Part shown: piece after piece, positions 36,061-48,540 of the stretch
Layout of the letters: every line of letters begins with the position of its first letter
How positions within the stretch are numbered: the stretch's first letter is position 1
Source: Patagioenas fasciata
Lineage: Eukaryota; Chordata; Aves; Columbiformes; Columbidae
Assembly: GCF_037038585.1 (NCBI RefSeq)
Contig: NC_092520.1
Location: forward strand, 4,352,001 to 4,416,000
DNA length: 64,000 nt
Direction of reading: 5' to 3'
Made by a program: the position numbers and the translations under genes
Notes under the pieces: generated by a model
The model's input: only the letters and a program-made list of their open reading frames with translations
Database searches by the model: none
Told to the model about the DNA's origin: nothing

Positions 36061-36716
36061 GCTGCAGGTGTGTCTTTGCATGGACAACCTTGATCTAATT
36101 ATTTCAGGGCCAAAACACAGAGCAGAAAACCCCACAGCCAGTGGTGTAAATGTCTGGGGGAACCAGTGTTGCCTCCACTTGGTGCTTGCTCGGTGATGCT
36201 GCACACAGATGTACATCCAGACTCTGCAGAAGAACATTGCTGAACGCTGGGCTGGGTGAAATCCAGCTTTGCGTTTTGAGCTTGCGGCTACCCTAGAACT
36301 GAGTAATACTTTAAAATTACCCTGGGGATAAAAACATTGTGGTTCTATCAAAGATTTCCTCCCAACCAGAAAATTCAATATTGAGCTTGACAATTGCCTT
36401 TCAAGACTGCAAATTTACTTGCAGCTTTATTAATTTCCCATTCCCTCTCCCCCACTGCACTCACCCCTTGTATTTTTCTTCATTGAGCCTGTTCAAAGGC
36501 TGAAACTGGTGCTATGTATTTGCAACACTTTAATCCCAGTGGCTCCAACCAGAGACCTCTCTGTGCTTGGTGCTGTACCCACCATGGAGACAGTTGCTGC
36601 CAGTTTGGCAGTGGAGATGGCAATCCAGCCTGGACCTTTGGTGATCTTGATTCGGCTCCTCCCAGAGGGACCAAGCATTGACCAACCCACAGTATAAAAA
36701 AGACAACCACAGTATG
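36061..36716. other. Unassigned sequence between CR1 copies
   Basis: No family was recognised. Overlapping ORFs on both strands are not supported by motifs. Confidence 0.45.
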
Positions 36717-37192
36717 AGAAAGATATTAAGCTACTGGAGAGCGTCCAGAAGAGGCTATGAAGTTGATGAGGGGTTTGGAGAGGAAGCCGTATGAGGAACA
36801 GCTGAAATCACTTGGTTTGTTCAGCCTGGAGAAGAGGAGACCGAGGGGAGAGCCCATGGTGGCTACAACTTCATCACAAGGGGAGGAGGAAGGGCAGGCA
36901 CCGAACTCTTCTCTTCAGTGACCAGTGACAGAACCCGAGGGAATGGCAGGAAGATGTGCCAGGGGAGGTTCAGGTTGGACATGAGGAACAGGTTCCTCAC
37001 CCAGAAGGTGCTGGACACTGGAACAGGCTCCCCAGGGAGGTGTCACGGCCCCAAGCCTGACAGTGTTCAAGAAGAGACTGGACAACATCCTCAGACACAC
37101 GGTGTGAACTGTGGGGTTGTCCCGTGCAGGGACAGGAGTTGGACTCCATGATCCTTGTGGGTCCCTCCCAACTGAGGACATTCTATGGTTCT
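36717..37192 (+). repeat. CR1 fragment ('GTGAACTGTGGGGTTGTCC' subgroup)
   Basis: It starts near the GGAGAGCGTCCAGAAGAGG block and passes through AACCCGAGGGAATGGCAGG and GGGAGGTGTCACGGCCCC. It ends GAGGACATTCTATGGTTCT. It shares a subgroup with the copy at 46380. Confidence 0.92.
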
Positions 37193-37289
37193 CCAACAGC
37201 TAAGACAGGATAAGCTGGGTTGCCTGAAGGGGGTAGGTCTAATACCAGATTGAGGGTCAGCAGAGCTCCTTGGATGGGTCCCCATGGGG

Positions 37290-37858
37290 ACAGGGCAAAC
37301 AGCAGGTGGAGGGAGGGGATTCTGCCCCTCTGCTCTGCTCTGGTGAGACCCCCCTGCAGTGCTGGTCCAGCTCTGGGTCCTCAGCACAGGACACACATGG
37401 ACCTGCTGGAGAGGGGCCAGAGGAGCCCCAGGAATGATGCGAGGCTGGAACAGCTCTGCTGGGAGCACAGGCTGAGAGAGTTGGGGTGTTCAGCTGGAGA
37501 AGAAAGCTCCGGGGAGACCTTAGTGTGGCCTTTTTGAACTTAAAAGGGGCCCATAAGAAAGATGGGGACAGACTTTTGACCAGGGCCTGTTATGGTAAAA
37601 CAAGGGGTGATGGTTTTAAACTAAAGGAGGGGAGATTCAGGCCAGACATGAGGAAGAAATTGTTGCCCCTGAGGGTGGTGAGAGCCTGGCCCAGGTTGGC
37701 CAGAGAGGTGGTGGATGAGCCATCCCTGGAGACATCCCAGGCCAGGCTGGACGGGGCCCTGAGCAACCTGAGCTGGTGAAGATGTCCCTGCTCATGGCAG
37801 GGGTGGCACTGGGGGAGCTGGGAAGGTTCCTTCAACCCAAACTATTCTATGATTCTAG
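37290..37858 (+). repeat. CR1 fragment ('GAGCAACCTGAGCTGGTGAA' subgroup)
   Basis: It includes GATTCTGCCCCTCTGCTCTG, the GGGATTCTG... start block and GGTGATGGTTTTAAACTAAA. The ending is CCCAAACTATTCTATGATTC. It lies about 100 bp after the previous CR1. Confidence 0.92.
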
Positions 37859-38018
37859 GACAACTCCACCGTGGTTTCGCTGGCATGGGAGGGGGATCAG
37901 CAGAGGCAGGACAAGGACAAATGTCTGAATTCAGCTCCAGTTGCCTGAGTGATAACGTGGTGAGACCTGGAGCTCAAGATGGTGTCCCCAACCCTGCACC
38001 CTGAACAAGAATAGAGCT

Positions 38019-38024
38019 GGGATG
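38019..38024 (+). repeat. Left target-site duplication GGGATG
   Basis: It is identical to the hexamer directly after the LTR at 38559-38564. Confidence 0.85.
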
Positions 38025-38558
38025 TGTTGGAAAGTAAAATGTAGGAAAGCCAGATGTGCGGTTCCAGCCATCTGGATGATAAAGGAAGATCAATACTAGT
38101 ATGACCATCCGGACGGTCAAAGATATAATACTAACATAATAATATATAAAGGGCCTTGGACAGATTACTTTGAAGTATGTTTCTTGTAATTGTAAAACGT
38201 TATAGCCCAGACTTATGAGAATGGTATCTCGGGCTGGATAACCGGCCCCAAGTGCATGGGATGTGTGAATGTCCTTGGGCCTGGTCTGTGAATGAGTGGA
38301 AAAACAAGTGAGACAAACGTCATATGAGTTCAGTGTGTTCTTGATAACAATTAGTGGAAAAACACCTTTTTGTAAACATCTTAATCCAGGCCTGTACCTG
38401 TAAATCCTATAAAAAATGGTGGATAAAGAAGGCAGCCTAAGCCTAGGCCTAAGTCAGCTCTCTGCTTGGCCAGGCTCTGCGCTCCTTCCTGAACAAGATC
38501 TTTGCCTCTGCATGAATTTCTGTCTGCATCCTGGTGTGCGTCGTTCCTAATCGCCACA
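38025..38558 (+). mobile_element. Solo LTR of an endogenous retrovirus (534 bp)
   Basis: It begins TGTTGGAAAGTAAAATGTAG and ends TTCCTAATCGCCACA, so it has the 5'-TG...CA-3' ends of a retroviral LTR. It is flanked on both sides by the hexamer GGGATG. A TATA-like CCTATAAAAAATGG lies at about 38407-38420, two thirds into the element, as expected at the U3/R border. No internal retroviral sequence lies beside it, so it is a solo LTR left by recombination between two LTRs. A 6-bp duplication fits several avian retrovirus groups; the family is not named here. Confidence 0.85.
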
Positions 38559-38564
38559 GGGATG
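38559..38564 (+). repeat. Right target-site duplication GGGATG
   Basis: It exactly matches the left copy at 38019-38024. The perfect match suggests limited age or simple luck over six bases. Confidence 0.85.
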
Positions 38565-38604
38565 TACTCGTTCATCTTGTGCATGTGAGGGACCTTGTGT
38601 TTGC

Positions 38605-39006
38605 CAAGTCCAACCCACCCGCTAACGTCACCAGAGCAGATCACACAGGAAGGTGTCCAGGTGGGTTTGAATGTCTCCAGAGAAGGAGACTCCACAGCCT
38701 CTCTGGGCAGCCTTGTCCAGGCTCTGGCACCTCAAATGGAAGAAGTTTCTCCTCATATTCAGATGGAACCTCCTGTGTTTCAGTCTGTGCCCGTTGCCCC
38801 TCATCCTGTCATTGGGTACCACTGAACAGAGTCTGATCCATCCTCTTGACACCCACCCTGGAGATACTTATAGACATTGATGAGATCCCCAGTCAGCTTC
38901 TCTTCTCCAAGCCAAACAGCCCCAGCTCTCTCAGCCTTTCCTCATAAGATGTTCCAGACCCCTCAGCATCTCTGTAGCCACTGGACCCTCTCCAGTAATT
39001 CCTTTT
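38605..39006 (-). repeat. CR1 fragment, antisense ('GAGACTCCACAGCC' subgroup)
   Basis: It starts CAAGTCCAACCCACCCGC and continues GTCACCAGAGCAGATCACAC. It passes through CTCCAGAGAAGGAGACTCC to CCCTCTCCAGTAATTCCTTT. The usual ATTCTRTG tail is missing at its start. It shares a subgroup with the plus copy at 63064. Confidence 0.92.
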
Positions 39007-39009
39007 CCT

Positions 39010-39067
39010 AAAATAATAACTAAATATAGTTAATAATTAAATATAGTTAATAACTAAATATAGTTAA
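39010..39067. repeat. Three-copy tandem repeat of TAATAACTAAATATAGT-type unit
   Basis: Three imperfect copies of an AT-only unit about 20 bp long lie directly against the truncated 5' end of the minus-strand CR1. Confidence 0.85.
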
Positions 39068-41939
39068 TTCAGCACCTGGCTGCTAAATTCCTTACCAAGC
39101 TGAGATACCCCCAAGCTGGGAACCTCACCTTCCTCCCATACAACACCCAAGGGCCTTGGTGCACGACACTTTCCAGCTGCTACATCAATCCAAATAGCCA
39201 CTGAAAAACATCCATCCTCCTTAATCCCCTTCACTGAGACTGACTTTGAAATTTGCATGCAAGAGGCACACACCGACTTAATGAAATTAGCAGTAATTAA
39301 TGGCACTGACATGCACGTGGAGCCAGCACGGGTATGAGCTCCTGTGGACCGTGCACCCACAGCACAGCACCCAGTGACACCTTGAGACATCGAGGGCTCT
39401 GACTCAGTGGTTTCTCATCGCTGGGATCAGGTAAGTGAATGCTAATGAGTAACAGCTCGCATAATCCCACAGAAATTGAATTAATTAAGTTACTCTGCTG
39501 ATGTAAACTGATGTCAAACCCTTAATATTTATAGGCTGGCCCAGCACCAGAGCTGCAGTGATTTATGTGGATGCCGAACCCTGGCGATGCTTCTTCCTCA
39601 TAGCTGGCGTGTTGACTCATTGCTGAACAGCGGAACAGAGTAAATTTGTTAAAATATTGCAGTATTGTACAAGCCTGGGGACAAATCCAACTCCTCAGGT
39701 AAGAGAAGTGAGAAACAGGGCACCCAAATCCGCTCTGCACCCTGGCAAACCTGTCCAGGCACTTGTGAGTTAGTGATTAACAGGACTTTGTTCTGTTTGG
39801 GGTCCTTCAAGGTGGTTTTTTTTTTTTCCTTTATTTGTTTGGGTTTCTCTTTAATCTTCTCATTTTTAACATCTCACTTTGGCTGGAATGAAAACAAGAT
39901 GAAGCGCTGGTTACAAGATAAAAACCAGCAACAGACCTGCGAGCGACGGCGTCGAAGCGGAGCCGTTACAGAAGGGGTATTTTCGCACAGGTAATCTGAA
40001 ATGCAAACAAACTCCAGCTGTGTTTTCTTGCTGCTGGCATTAATTGAAGCAGGAGGGCCGATGAACATCACGGAGTTGTTTCTGCTGAAGACCTCTGGGC
40101 CACATCCACCTGAATTTGATAGCTTTTTGTCAATTTGCTCTGCACCGATGCGCTCACGGACGCACCTCCGGAGCAGCTGCGGCTCTTTAATAATGCCCAG
40201 GACATCTGATACTCGGTGAGTTTCTCCACGCGCTCCCATCTCGTGGTGGTCATGTTCAGGATGGAGTAAAAGCCCTTTTTCCTGTACCACAGTCCGTGTA
40301 ACATCCCAGCAAACTCTTTCCTCTCCAATAAGCATCATGGGGCGCATCAGCAACCCCATGTCAGGTTTGTACAACCATCACAGCAACAACCCCAGCCCAA
40401 ACCCACCATGAAATCTTGGCATGGACCAGGCTTTATGGGAAATCAGTGTTTAAACTTTTAGACAGAACCCCAAATGAACATTAATAAAAAGTGACCATTC
40501 ATACCTTAAGCAGATTTAACAGTGCTAGACAGAGTGGTAGAGGTAATTGTCTCCAGCAAGGGTGAAGATGAATATCTGGAGCAGAAAGATTGTCAGATTA
40601 GAAGGCTGAAGAGGGGGAGAAGAGCATCCCATTACAGCCTCTGATTCCAAATGGAACCCTGGTGTTTTCCTGCCTGAATCCATGCCCAGCTTGGCTAATT
40701 CTGCTTTAAAATTTTGGATCAGGGAGAAAGAGCAAAATGAGAGAAACACTCAGTGACAACTAAGCTATATTTTACTAACACAGTCTGATAATATCAGAAG
40801 TGGTTCCTGCAGCTTGAATTCAGGAGTCAGCAAATCAGGGAGAGAAGGAGTCGCCTCCACTGTTCTTCATTAAGGTGTGACAGTTGTTGTAAGTCTCATA
40901 CGTCAATCCCAGAAAGAAACATGTTTATATAGGCTGTGAAAGCATGGTCCATGTCAATGTGAAGCGTAAAATCCTACTGCACTTGCATTAAAGGCCTCAT
41001 TTGTTTTCTTTTTCTTGGCTTGCTTGATGAGAAGTAGCCCACGTGGTTCTGCACAAGTTGCCAACGTGATTTCTGCAATGGCCCGCGCTGACCCAGATAT
41101 CAGGATGTGGGATTTCCCCCGGCAGAGCCCGGTTTGACAACATCAACCTGCGGGTACGACCGGAGCAACACGTCCTCGGTTCAGGTGCCTGGAGGGAGGG
41201 ACGATGCCCCCTGTCCCTGGCTGAGCTGTTTCACCCATCAACTCACCTCCCGAGGTAAGCACTGGTATGCAGTGATGCTGTACCCAAAAACACAGGGCTG
41301 CACATGTCACCCTGTGTCCCTCTGCTAACGGGGGGGACAGGGTGAGCCTGTTAGGGCCAGGATGGTGCTCCATCCCCCTTCCACACCCCCCAACGCAGCT
41401 TTTCCAAGGTGATGTTTGGAGCCTCGAGGGACAGGGATGCTACAGCCTCCAAACCTAGACTTGGAAAGTTTTCCCTAATGTCTAAATCAGATACAAGCCT
41501 TGTACCTCCTTTGGGCTTTTCTTGCTGTAAGAAGCTGAATGTGAAGGGGATTTCCATCTTATTTTTCTCTCTAAACTACTAATGCCGCCGAACTGGATTT
41601 TTTAATATCACCGAACCGAATTATACTTTTTTTTTCCCATCTGAATCTAAACTTTTCAATTCTGAAACCCTTTTTTTCCCTCTGTCTCTTTTTGGCATCG
41701 GCGGCCTGTTTTTGGCAAAGAGATATAGCAATGATAAGTCATTTCATTGGCTGTGTATATCATTAGAGTTATTAAAATACCATGTACAAAGAGGAAACAA
41801 TCTGGATGCTTTGGCATGGATTTATATCCTTGACAGTATGATTTCCCAGCCTTGTACATGGTGATGGGTCTTTCTGTGCTATATGACCGCTGCTGTGTCT
41901 ATTTTTTCTCTCTTTTTCCCCTTTAAAACACAGGCGCAA
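39068..41939. other. Intergenic sequence, no supported gene
   Basis: Overlapping open frames at 39874-40374 (minus, 166 codons) and 40001-40219 (plus, 72 codons with a hydrophobic start MQTNSSCVFLLLALIEAGG) lie here. The plus frame runs close to a GTGAGT donor-like site at about 40216. No homology is recognised for either, so both are left uncalled. Confidence 0.4.
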
Positions 41940-42095
41940 GAATCAAAGAACAATTTGGGTTGGAAGGGACCTTCAAAGCTCATCCAGTGCCACCCCTGCC
42001 ATGAGCAGGGACATCTTCACCAGCTCAGGTTGCTCAGAGCCCCGTCCAGCCTGGTCTTGAATATTTCCAGGATGGAGCATCCACCACCTCTCTGG
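41940..42095 (-). repeat. CR1 3' end fragment, antisense
   Basis: ACAATTTGGGTTGGAAGGGAC is followed by GAGCAGGGACATCTTCACC and TCCACCACCTCTCTGG, and then the copy stops. Confidence 0.88.
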
Positions 42096-44148
42096 TCATC
42101 ATGTGAGATGGTGTCGTCTCGCTGGGAAACCTTCAAGCACGACTGAAGTCTCTCTCATTCCACCGCCCAGACCAGCTGCGCTCCACTGAAGTCACCACAG
42201 CAAGTCCAGGGGCTGGGTTTAGGCTGCGAACACCCGCCCAGATGAAACAAGAGGCCGCACTGAGAATTTAAGGCAAAGCCAATCGTTTTGTCTTTGTTTT
42301 CTCTTCACTAAACACTTCACACAATGCACTTGCTTGCTAATTAATACAGCCCTTTCCTCACGAGTGTCAACTAAGTGAGATTACTTGGGTTATTAAAAAA
42401 TAAGGAGGACCTGAGGTTGTAAGGAGGGCCGTATAATTATCTCGCTGGCTGCTGTCCCCTACTGCTAGCCTGGGATATTAATTATTTTCCTGCTGATTCA
42501 GAGGGAAGACAGCCAAGATGTGAATCAGTCCTGCCACTTCTTCCAACACCTGTCTTTTCCCTAGATCGCCTCTCCAAATCCCAGCCAGGCCTGGCAGCGC
42601 TTCGTTAATGAGATCAGGCATCATTACAGCACGAGCCAGTAGGGCTGCAGAGTCAGGAGAGACTTGGAACGACTGCTCTTCCTTTCCACAGTGCGAAACA
42701 GAAAACGCTAACTGTGAGCTGGATGTATTTTTCTGTGAAAGACGGATTAACGTTTGTTTTTTCGCAGGATAAGAGGATTCCTGGTTCCTTCTCCGTTGCT
42801 CTGCCCATGGACTGCGCAATGCCGTCTCCTTTGAAAAATAAACCACCGAGAATCTGAAACACAAAAAAAAGCCCATATTCTCGATGCCTGTGCAATGCCC
42901 AGCAGCTGAGACACGCGTCTTTGTGTGAGTGAAAGTAGATATGACACAGATTTAATGAGGCGACAGCTTTCTGGCAGCACCACAAGTCCGCTCAGAAACT
43001 GTATCGTTATTCATTTACTTGACTAATGCAGTTGTGTTGTGCAAAAGAGGGGGGGAAACTGTTTGGATGGCCAAGTAAATGTGATTTTTTTTAAAAAAAA
43101 CCAAAATATAGCTAACTCAGCAGGGTTTGTTGAAGCTTAGGTGGAGCTTGGGCATGTCATAGTTTTGGGGTTGGTGGAGAAGCCTTCCCAGGAACCCTCT
43201 GAAGATTTAGGGTTCCACATCACCACGAGTGCAATGCCTGAGCCTGCACTGGCTACACAGAGCGTTTAAAATTAGTGTCGCCTTCTCCTCGAGATTTCTG
43301 ATTGAGACGTCTCTAAAACTTGGGAAAAAAGGGGAATCAAGGCATTGGCATCATCATCATCATCTATCACTGCTGTGCGAGGGGAGTATCTGCCCAACGC
43401 AGGTGGTAACCAGCAGCCTCATCAGCGGTGCTGGATAATTGCCGCTTTTCCCAGTGTATGATAAAAAGCTGCATCCAGAGCTCTTGAGAGGATGGTTGAG
43501 TCCATTTTACAAACGAGCAGCAATGAGAAACTACTGCGTCAAAGGTTTCTTTGGAAAAAGTACATTTGGGGACATCTAGATGCGCATTTTGGCTACAGTA
43601 CAGGATTTTCCCCTGAAATATAAAACTTGCAGAGGACGAAGAGGCCAATCGCTAGATACTGCAAGAAGAAGAGGATGATTTCTGAGGGGCTGTACCCAAG
43701 TCAAGGCTCTTGTGGACTCCCAAATGCAGCTGAATTATGGTTTGGGGCTTAGACAAGGATGCTGAGCTATGCCTTGCTGCTGGGGTTTACACCAAGAATT
43801 ACATCGCTGTTGTTTTTTCCCCACCGCCCTTGGCTCTGCCTTTCCAGCCAGTCTGTACCGCAGCAAATAAATCTAATGGTTTTATGCTTTCCTAGTGTTG
43901 GAAGCTAAGCCCGGATGAAGCTGAGAAGTAGAGGTGACCTCTCTAATTAATACTCAAGCAATTTTCCCCAGCTTGGTAATCGGAGACGGTCCCAGAGCAG
44001 AGGCTGGAGTTGGCTTCTTCACCAAGTGCAAGTGTCAGCGTAAGTGCTGGAGTTGCTGCAGGCTGACGTTGGGGTCAAGGTGAGGCTGATAAGTAAAACA
44101 TAGAAGAAAATACCTGAGGAGCCTCCAGGACATGTCCTAGAGATGACA
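42096..44148. other. Intergenic sequence, nothing recognised
   Basis: Unique sequence. A short (ATC)n run lies near 43351-43364. Confidence 0.5.
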
Positions 44149-44494
44149 GAGTCATAGAATTGTTTTGGTTGAAGGAGACAAGGTCGTCGAGTCCAGCCAT
44201 TAACCCAACACTGTCACTAACCCATGTCCCGTAGAACCTCATCTACACATCTTTTAGACACCTCCAGGGATGGTGACTCCACCACTGCCCTGGGCAGCCT
44301 GTTCCAACGCCCAACAGCCCTTTCTGGGAAGAAATTTTTCTTCATATCCAATCTAAACCTCCCCTGGTGGAACTTGAGGCTGTTTCCTCTCATCCTGTCA
44401 CTTGTTACTTGGGAAAAGAGACCATCACCCACCTGGCTCCAACCTCCTTTCAGGTAGTTGTAGAGAGTGAGGTCTCCCCTCAGTTCCTTGCTGA
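44149..44494 (-). repeat. CR1 fragment, antisense
   Basis: The reversed tail GAGTCATAGAATTGTTTTGG is followed by GGGATGGTGACTCCACCACT and CCCTGGGCAGCCTGTTCCAA. It ends near CTCCCCTCAGTTCCTTGC. Confidence 0.92.
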
Positions 44495-46379
44495 AGAAGA
44501 GTAGGTCATAGAAAATATCTGCCTTGGAAACAGTGGGGAAATTCCCAAATGACAATTTCTCATAGGGTGAGAGTGATGGAAATGGGGTGCATGATTCCTG
44601 GTGCAGGGGTGTGAAGGGGCTGCTGGGCCACGTGGCCATCCCGTCAAATTATCCTCAGCCCCTCTAATACCTCAATTTATTAGAAATGCAAGAGCGGTGA
44701 GCGGCCAAGCTGCAGGTCCTGGTGGGTGTTTGAGGTAGCTCAGTCAGAAATGTTTTGCACCAAATGAGTAAATCCCTGGGGAAATTTGTCCTTTCACTGA
44801 CTTACTCATCTTGCTTTCTTGTCTTGTAGGGAATCATCTGAGTCAACTTTGTTTTCTTCCTCTGGGAGCTTTTCCCTACATGTGTGGTAGCAAGGACTTG
44901 GTCAAGGATGTTTCATGAGATCCAACATTTGCCTGCTCCTCCTCCCCAGAGCCGGCCGCTCCAAAAGCCAAGGAGGGCAGTCCCAAAGTGACATCTGAGG
45001 GTCACTGCTATCAAGGACAAAGTCTCTTCTGAGACAGGAAACAGGCAGTGCTCTGATGTATCTACACACTATAAATGGGCAGGACTGTTAGGCAACTGGG
45101 AAACGAGGAGAAACGCACCGCACAGCAAAATATCCCGAGATTCGCTCAGGAAAAGCAAGTCCTGCCTTTCTGCGAGTCCTTCAGAAACAAGCCACCAGTT
45201 TGCACAGCGAGCGTGACTGGAAGGAGGGGAACGCTTTTATAACCCAAAACTCGGTCTCAGTTACACCAGTGTAAATCCAAAGTCATCCCACCAACCCCAG
45301 GGTTGACTTAGGCTTGTGAAGACTTAGGCTTGTGAAGCCAAGATTAGAACTTACTGTTTATTTTTATTTTGTGATTTTTGACATTTTATTATGTGATTTA
45401 TTATATCGCAACAAGCCGCTTATCTGCAAAGAGAGTTGTGTGGAAGAACCCTGATGTGCGGCTCTGCCTTGCCCAGCTCTTTGTGTGCTCTTGGGAGCTC
45501 TAGATGTCTGTCTGCAGGGACCTGAAGGCAAAGACGGTGACAGAAGGGAAAAAAAATAGCAGTATTTTATTTTTCCTCTGGAGTGAAGAGGAGAATCAGC
45601 AGGAAAATTGCCTAAAAAGCTCTTGGCAGGACAGTTCGGAGTCAGCGTTTGTTAGGGTGGCTTCTGACCCATCATAAATGAAGAGCAGCTGAGGGAACAG
45701 CAGTGCCAGTTGCTCCTTTTCCTCCTCTCTGCTCCAGGGAATGTGGGAATGCTGGCAACACGCTTGTTTTCCATACCATCTTTGCTTCTCACTTTGGGAA
45801 ACCCCGTGGGAAAATCAAGGTCATCGACTGAACTCGTGTAACGCTGTCTGCTCCCAACCAGAGGTGCATCCCTGCCAAAGCAGCTGGGTCCCAGTCCCCT
45901 CCAGCTGGGTGGTGGTGGCTGAATGATGCCCAAAGTCCTGGAGGGTTTGTGCTCTACTGACTTCCAAGCTCACCAGTGCTGCTTGTGCCATGAGAAACCC
46001 TGGCAAGGTGGGAGCTCTTGGCCAGCAGCTTAATCTACTGATGTCTCAGGGCTTTGGCCAGAGAACAACACCCATAGGTCATTACTGATTGACCCCCATC
46101 TGGTCCTGGCATCCCGTTGGGGTTTCAGGAAAGATTTTGTTCTTTTCAGTTGAGGAGGAACATAAGAAACATGGTGCTGGGTGGTGTTATCGCCTTGTTT
46201 TCTGTATTAGTCCAGGAAAAGGATGGATCACAGGTAAGATTTGGGTTTACTAATGGTTGTTACTCAGTTCTCTGCTATTCCTAGGTCCATCAGCTTATGT
46301 CTGGAAGCCTTGAAAATTAGACTTTTTCTCTGTTCTATTGGGAAGATGGGTTCTCTGAAAGCCCAGGAATAGAGGAGTC
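44495..46379. other. Intergenic sequence, nothing recognised
   Basis: Unique sequence. A 17-bp tandem duplication, GACTTAGGCTTGTGAA plus one base, lies at about 45307-45340. Confidence 0.5.
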
Positions 46380-46796
46380 ATGGGAAGCCGTATGAGGAGC
46401 AGTTTAAGTCAATTGGTTTGTTCAGCCTGGAGAAGAGGAGACTAAGATGAGACCTCATTGTGGTCTACAGCTTCCGCACAAGGGGAGCAGGAGGGGCAGG
46501 TGCTGATCTCTCCTCTCTGATGACCAACAACAGAACCCGAGGGAATGGCAGGAAGATGTGCCAGGGGAGGCTCAGGTTGGACATTAGGAAAAGGTTCTTC
46601 ACCCAGAGGGTGCTGGACACTGGAACAGGCTCCCCAGGGAGGTGTCACGGCCCCAAGCCTGACAGTGTTCAAGAAGACTGGACAACGTCCTCAGACACAC
46701 GGTGTGAACTGTGGGGTTGTCCTGTGCAGGGACAGGAGTTGGACTCCATGATCCTTGTGGGTCCCTTCCAGCTCAGGACATTCTATGATTCTATGT
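46380..46796 (+). repeat. CR1 fragment ('GTGAACTGTGGGGTTGTCC' subgroup)
   Basis: It reads from GGGAAGCCGTATGAGGAGC through AACCCGAGGGAATGGCAGG to ACATTCTATGATTCTATG. It closely parallels the copy at 36717. Confidence 0.93.
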
Positions 46797-47509
46797 CACA
46801 CTGGGCTCCTCGAGCCCGGAAGGAATTAGCGTGGGTTAAGAAGGTGGGAAATGCTCACATCTGCATCCCCCAAAGCTGCCCTTTAAGTGATATCTCCCCA
46901 TTCCGCACAGTTTAGCTACAAACCCAGCTGGGGTTGAGCCCAGGACATTTGCCCCAACCTCATCTCCTTTAGTGCAGATTACTGCCAAGTGCTGCAGGGC
47001 TGGGCTGCCACGTTTGAGTTGAATATTGCAGCACATCCCTAGGCCAGGCTTTGCAACATCATCTCTTTTTTTTCAGCGCTTGGGCATTTTCCTCTGAAGT
47101 CACTTAGTCACAAGCAGGCAAGTACTTGCATAGGAGATCAGATCAATGCTGATTAGGAAAGCTGATAGAGTAAGCCCAGCTCTCCTCTAATTACACACTG
47201 CTGAGCAAAGGTGGCTCAGCCAGCCAAGGGACTGGGGGCCTGAGCCCTGTTTCCCACCCCAGTGTCACCCCCAAGGAGCAGGATTCAAGGACGATTCAGG
47301 ATAGAGGAGAATAGTAAATGTTCAAGCAACCCCATGCTGGCAGAGCTTGATGTGTGATACCTGAGTTACCTTCTGTAGATATCAAATCATAGATAATCTT
47401 TGCTGATTTACCTGCTGGCTTTTCAGGGGAAGGCAAATCTCTCAGCATCTCTCTGGGCCACAGCTCCCACCCTGATCTCACCTGCAAGATCAACTCTCTC
47501 CTCCAGTAT
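46797..47509. other. Intergenic sequence, nothing recognised
   Basis: No feature is supported. Confidence 0.5.
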
Positions 47510-47944
47510 CATGGAATCGCAGAATAGTTTGGGTTGGAAGGGACCTTCAAAGCTCATCCAGTGCCACCCCTGCCATGAGCAGGGACATCTTCACCAGCTC
47601 AGGTTGCTCAGAGCCCCGTCCAGCCTGGCCTGGGATGTCTCCAGGGATGGTTCATCCACCACCTCTCTGGGCAACCAGTGTAGAAAATTTCTTCCTCATG
47701 TCTGGCCTGAATCTCCCCTTCTTTAGTTTAAAACCGTCACCCCTTGTCCTATCGCAACAGACCCTGGTCAAAAGTCTGTCCCCATCTTTATTATGGGCCC
47801 CTTTTCAGACCAGAAAGGCTGCACTAAGGTCTCCCCGGAGCTTCTCTTCTCCAGCTGAACACCCCAATTCCCTCGGCCTGTCCTCCCAGCAGAGCTGTTC
47901 CAGCCTCGCATCGTTTCTGTGGCTCCTCTGGACCCTCTTGGGTA
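47510..47944 (-). repeat. CR1 fragment, antisense
   Basis: CATGGAATCGCAGAATAG is followed by GGTTGGAAGGGACCTTCAA and the GAGCAGGGACATCTTCACC block. It continues to GGCTCCTCTGGACCCTC. Confidence 0.93.
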
Positions 47945-48381
47945 CCCTCATTGGTGTATAGATCAAATATCATGTTTTCATTCCCCATCGAGCTTCTTGA
48001 TGTTTGTACTTTTGTCTTGCTTAATAGCGGCTGGCCCGTTAAAAAGCTGCCTGATTTGTGACTGTGCAGAAATTAAGTGCTGATACAGACAATTAAGTGG
48101 AGAATTTAATGGTATGGATTTCCCAGCAGAGTTATTAATTTGCACGAGCTGTTTGCCAGCCGGCTGCTGTGCGGATCACGGCGCGGGCACATCCCAAACC
48201 ACGGCTGATGCCTTCACCAGGACAGGCAGGCAGAGGTTCCAGCAGGGTTTGTGGTTTCCACCTTGCATTTTATGCAGAAATAGGGAAAAAGAAGGGCCTT
48301 CTCATGATGAAAGGTTATGATATGGCTCTTTGGATGGAAATGTCTCTTCTGGCCAGGCATTGCTATAACGTAAGTCACTGA

Positions 48382-48513
48382 GTCATCATCCCTGGGGATG
48401 TTTATGAGGTTCTTAGGGACATGGTTGAGAGGTAGACTTGGCAGTGTGAGGTTAATGGTTGGACTTGGTGATCTTAAAGGTCTTTTCCAACCAAAATGAT
48501 TCTATGATTCTAA
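48382..48513 (+). repeat. CR1 3' end, short
   Basis: ATGAGGTTCTTAGGGACATGG is followed by TGATCTTAAAGGTCTTTTCC and the tail ATTCTATGATTCT. Confidence 0.88.
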
Positions 48514-48540
48514 AGACCTGGCTGCCATGATTGTGCTTAT

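Noticed and set aside
36509..36697. 62-codon plus-strand ORF rich in V, A and L
   Set aside because: Low evidence; no matching domain, and it is open on the opposite strand too.
39874..40374. 166-codon minus-strand ORF opposite a 72-codon plus-strand ORF
   Set aside because: Neither has recognised motifs or confirmed splice partners, and they overlap antisense. Kept only as a note.
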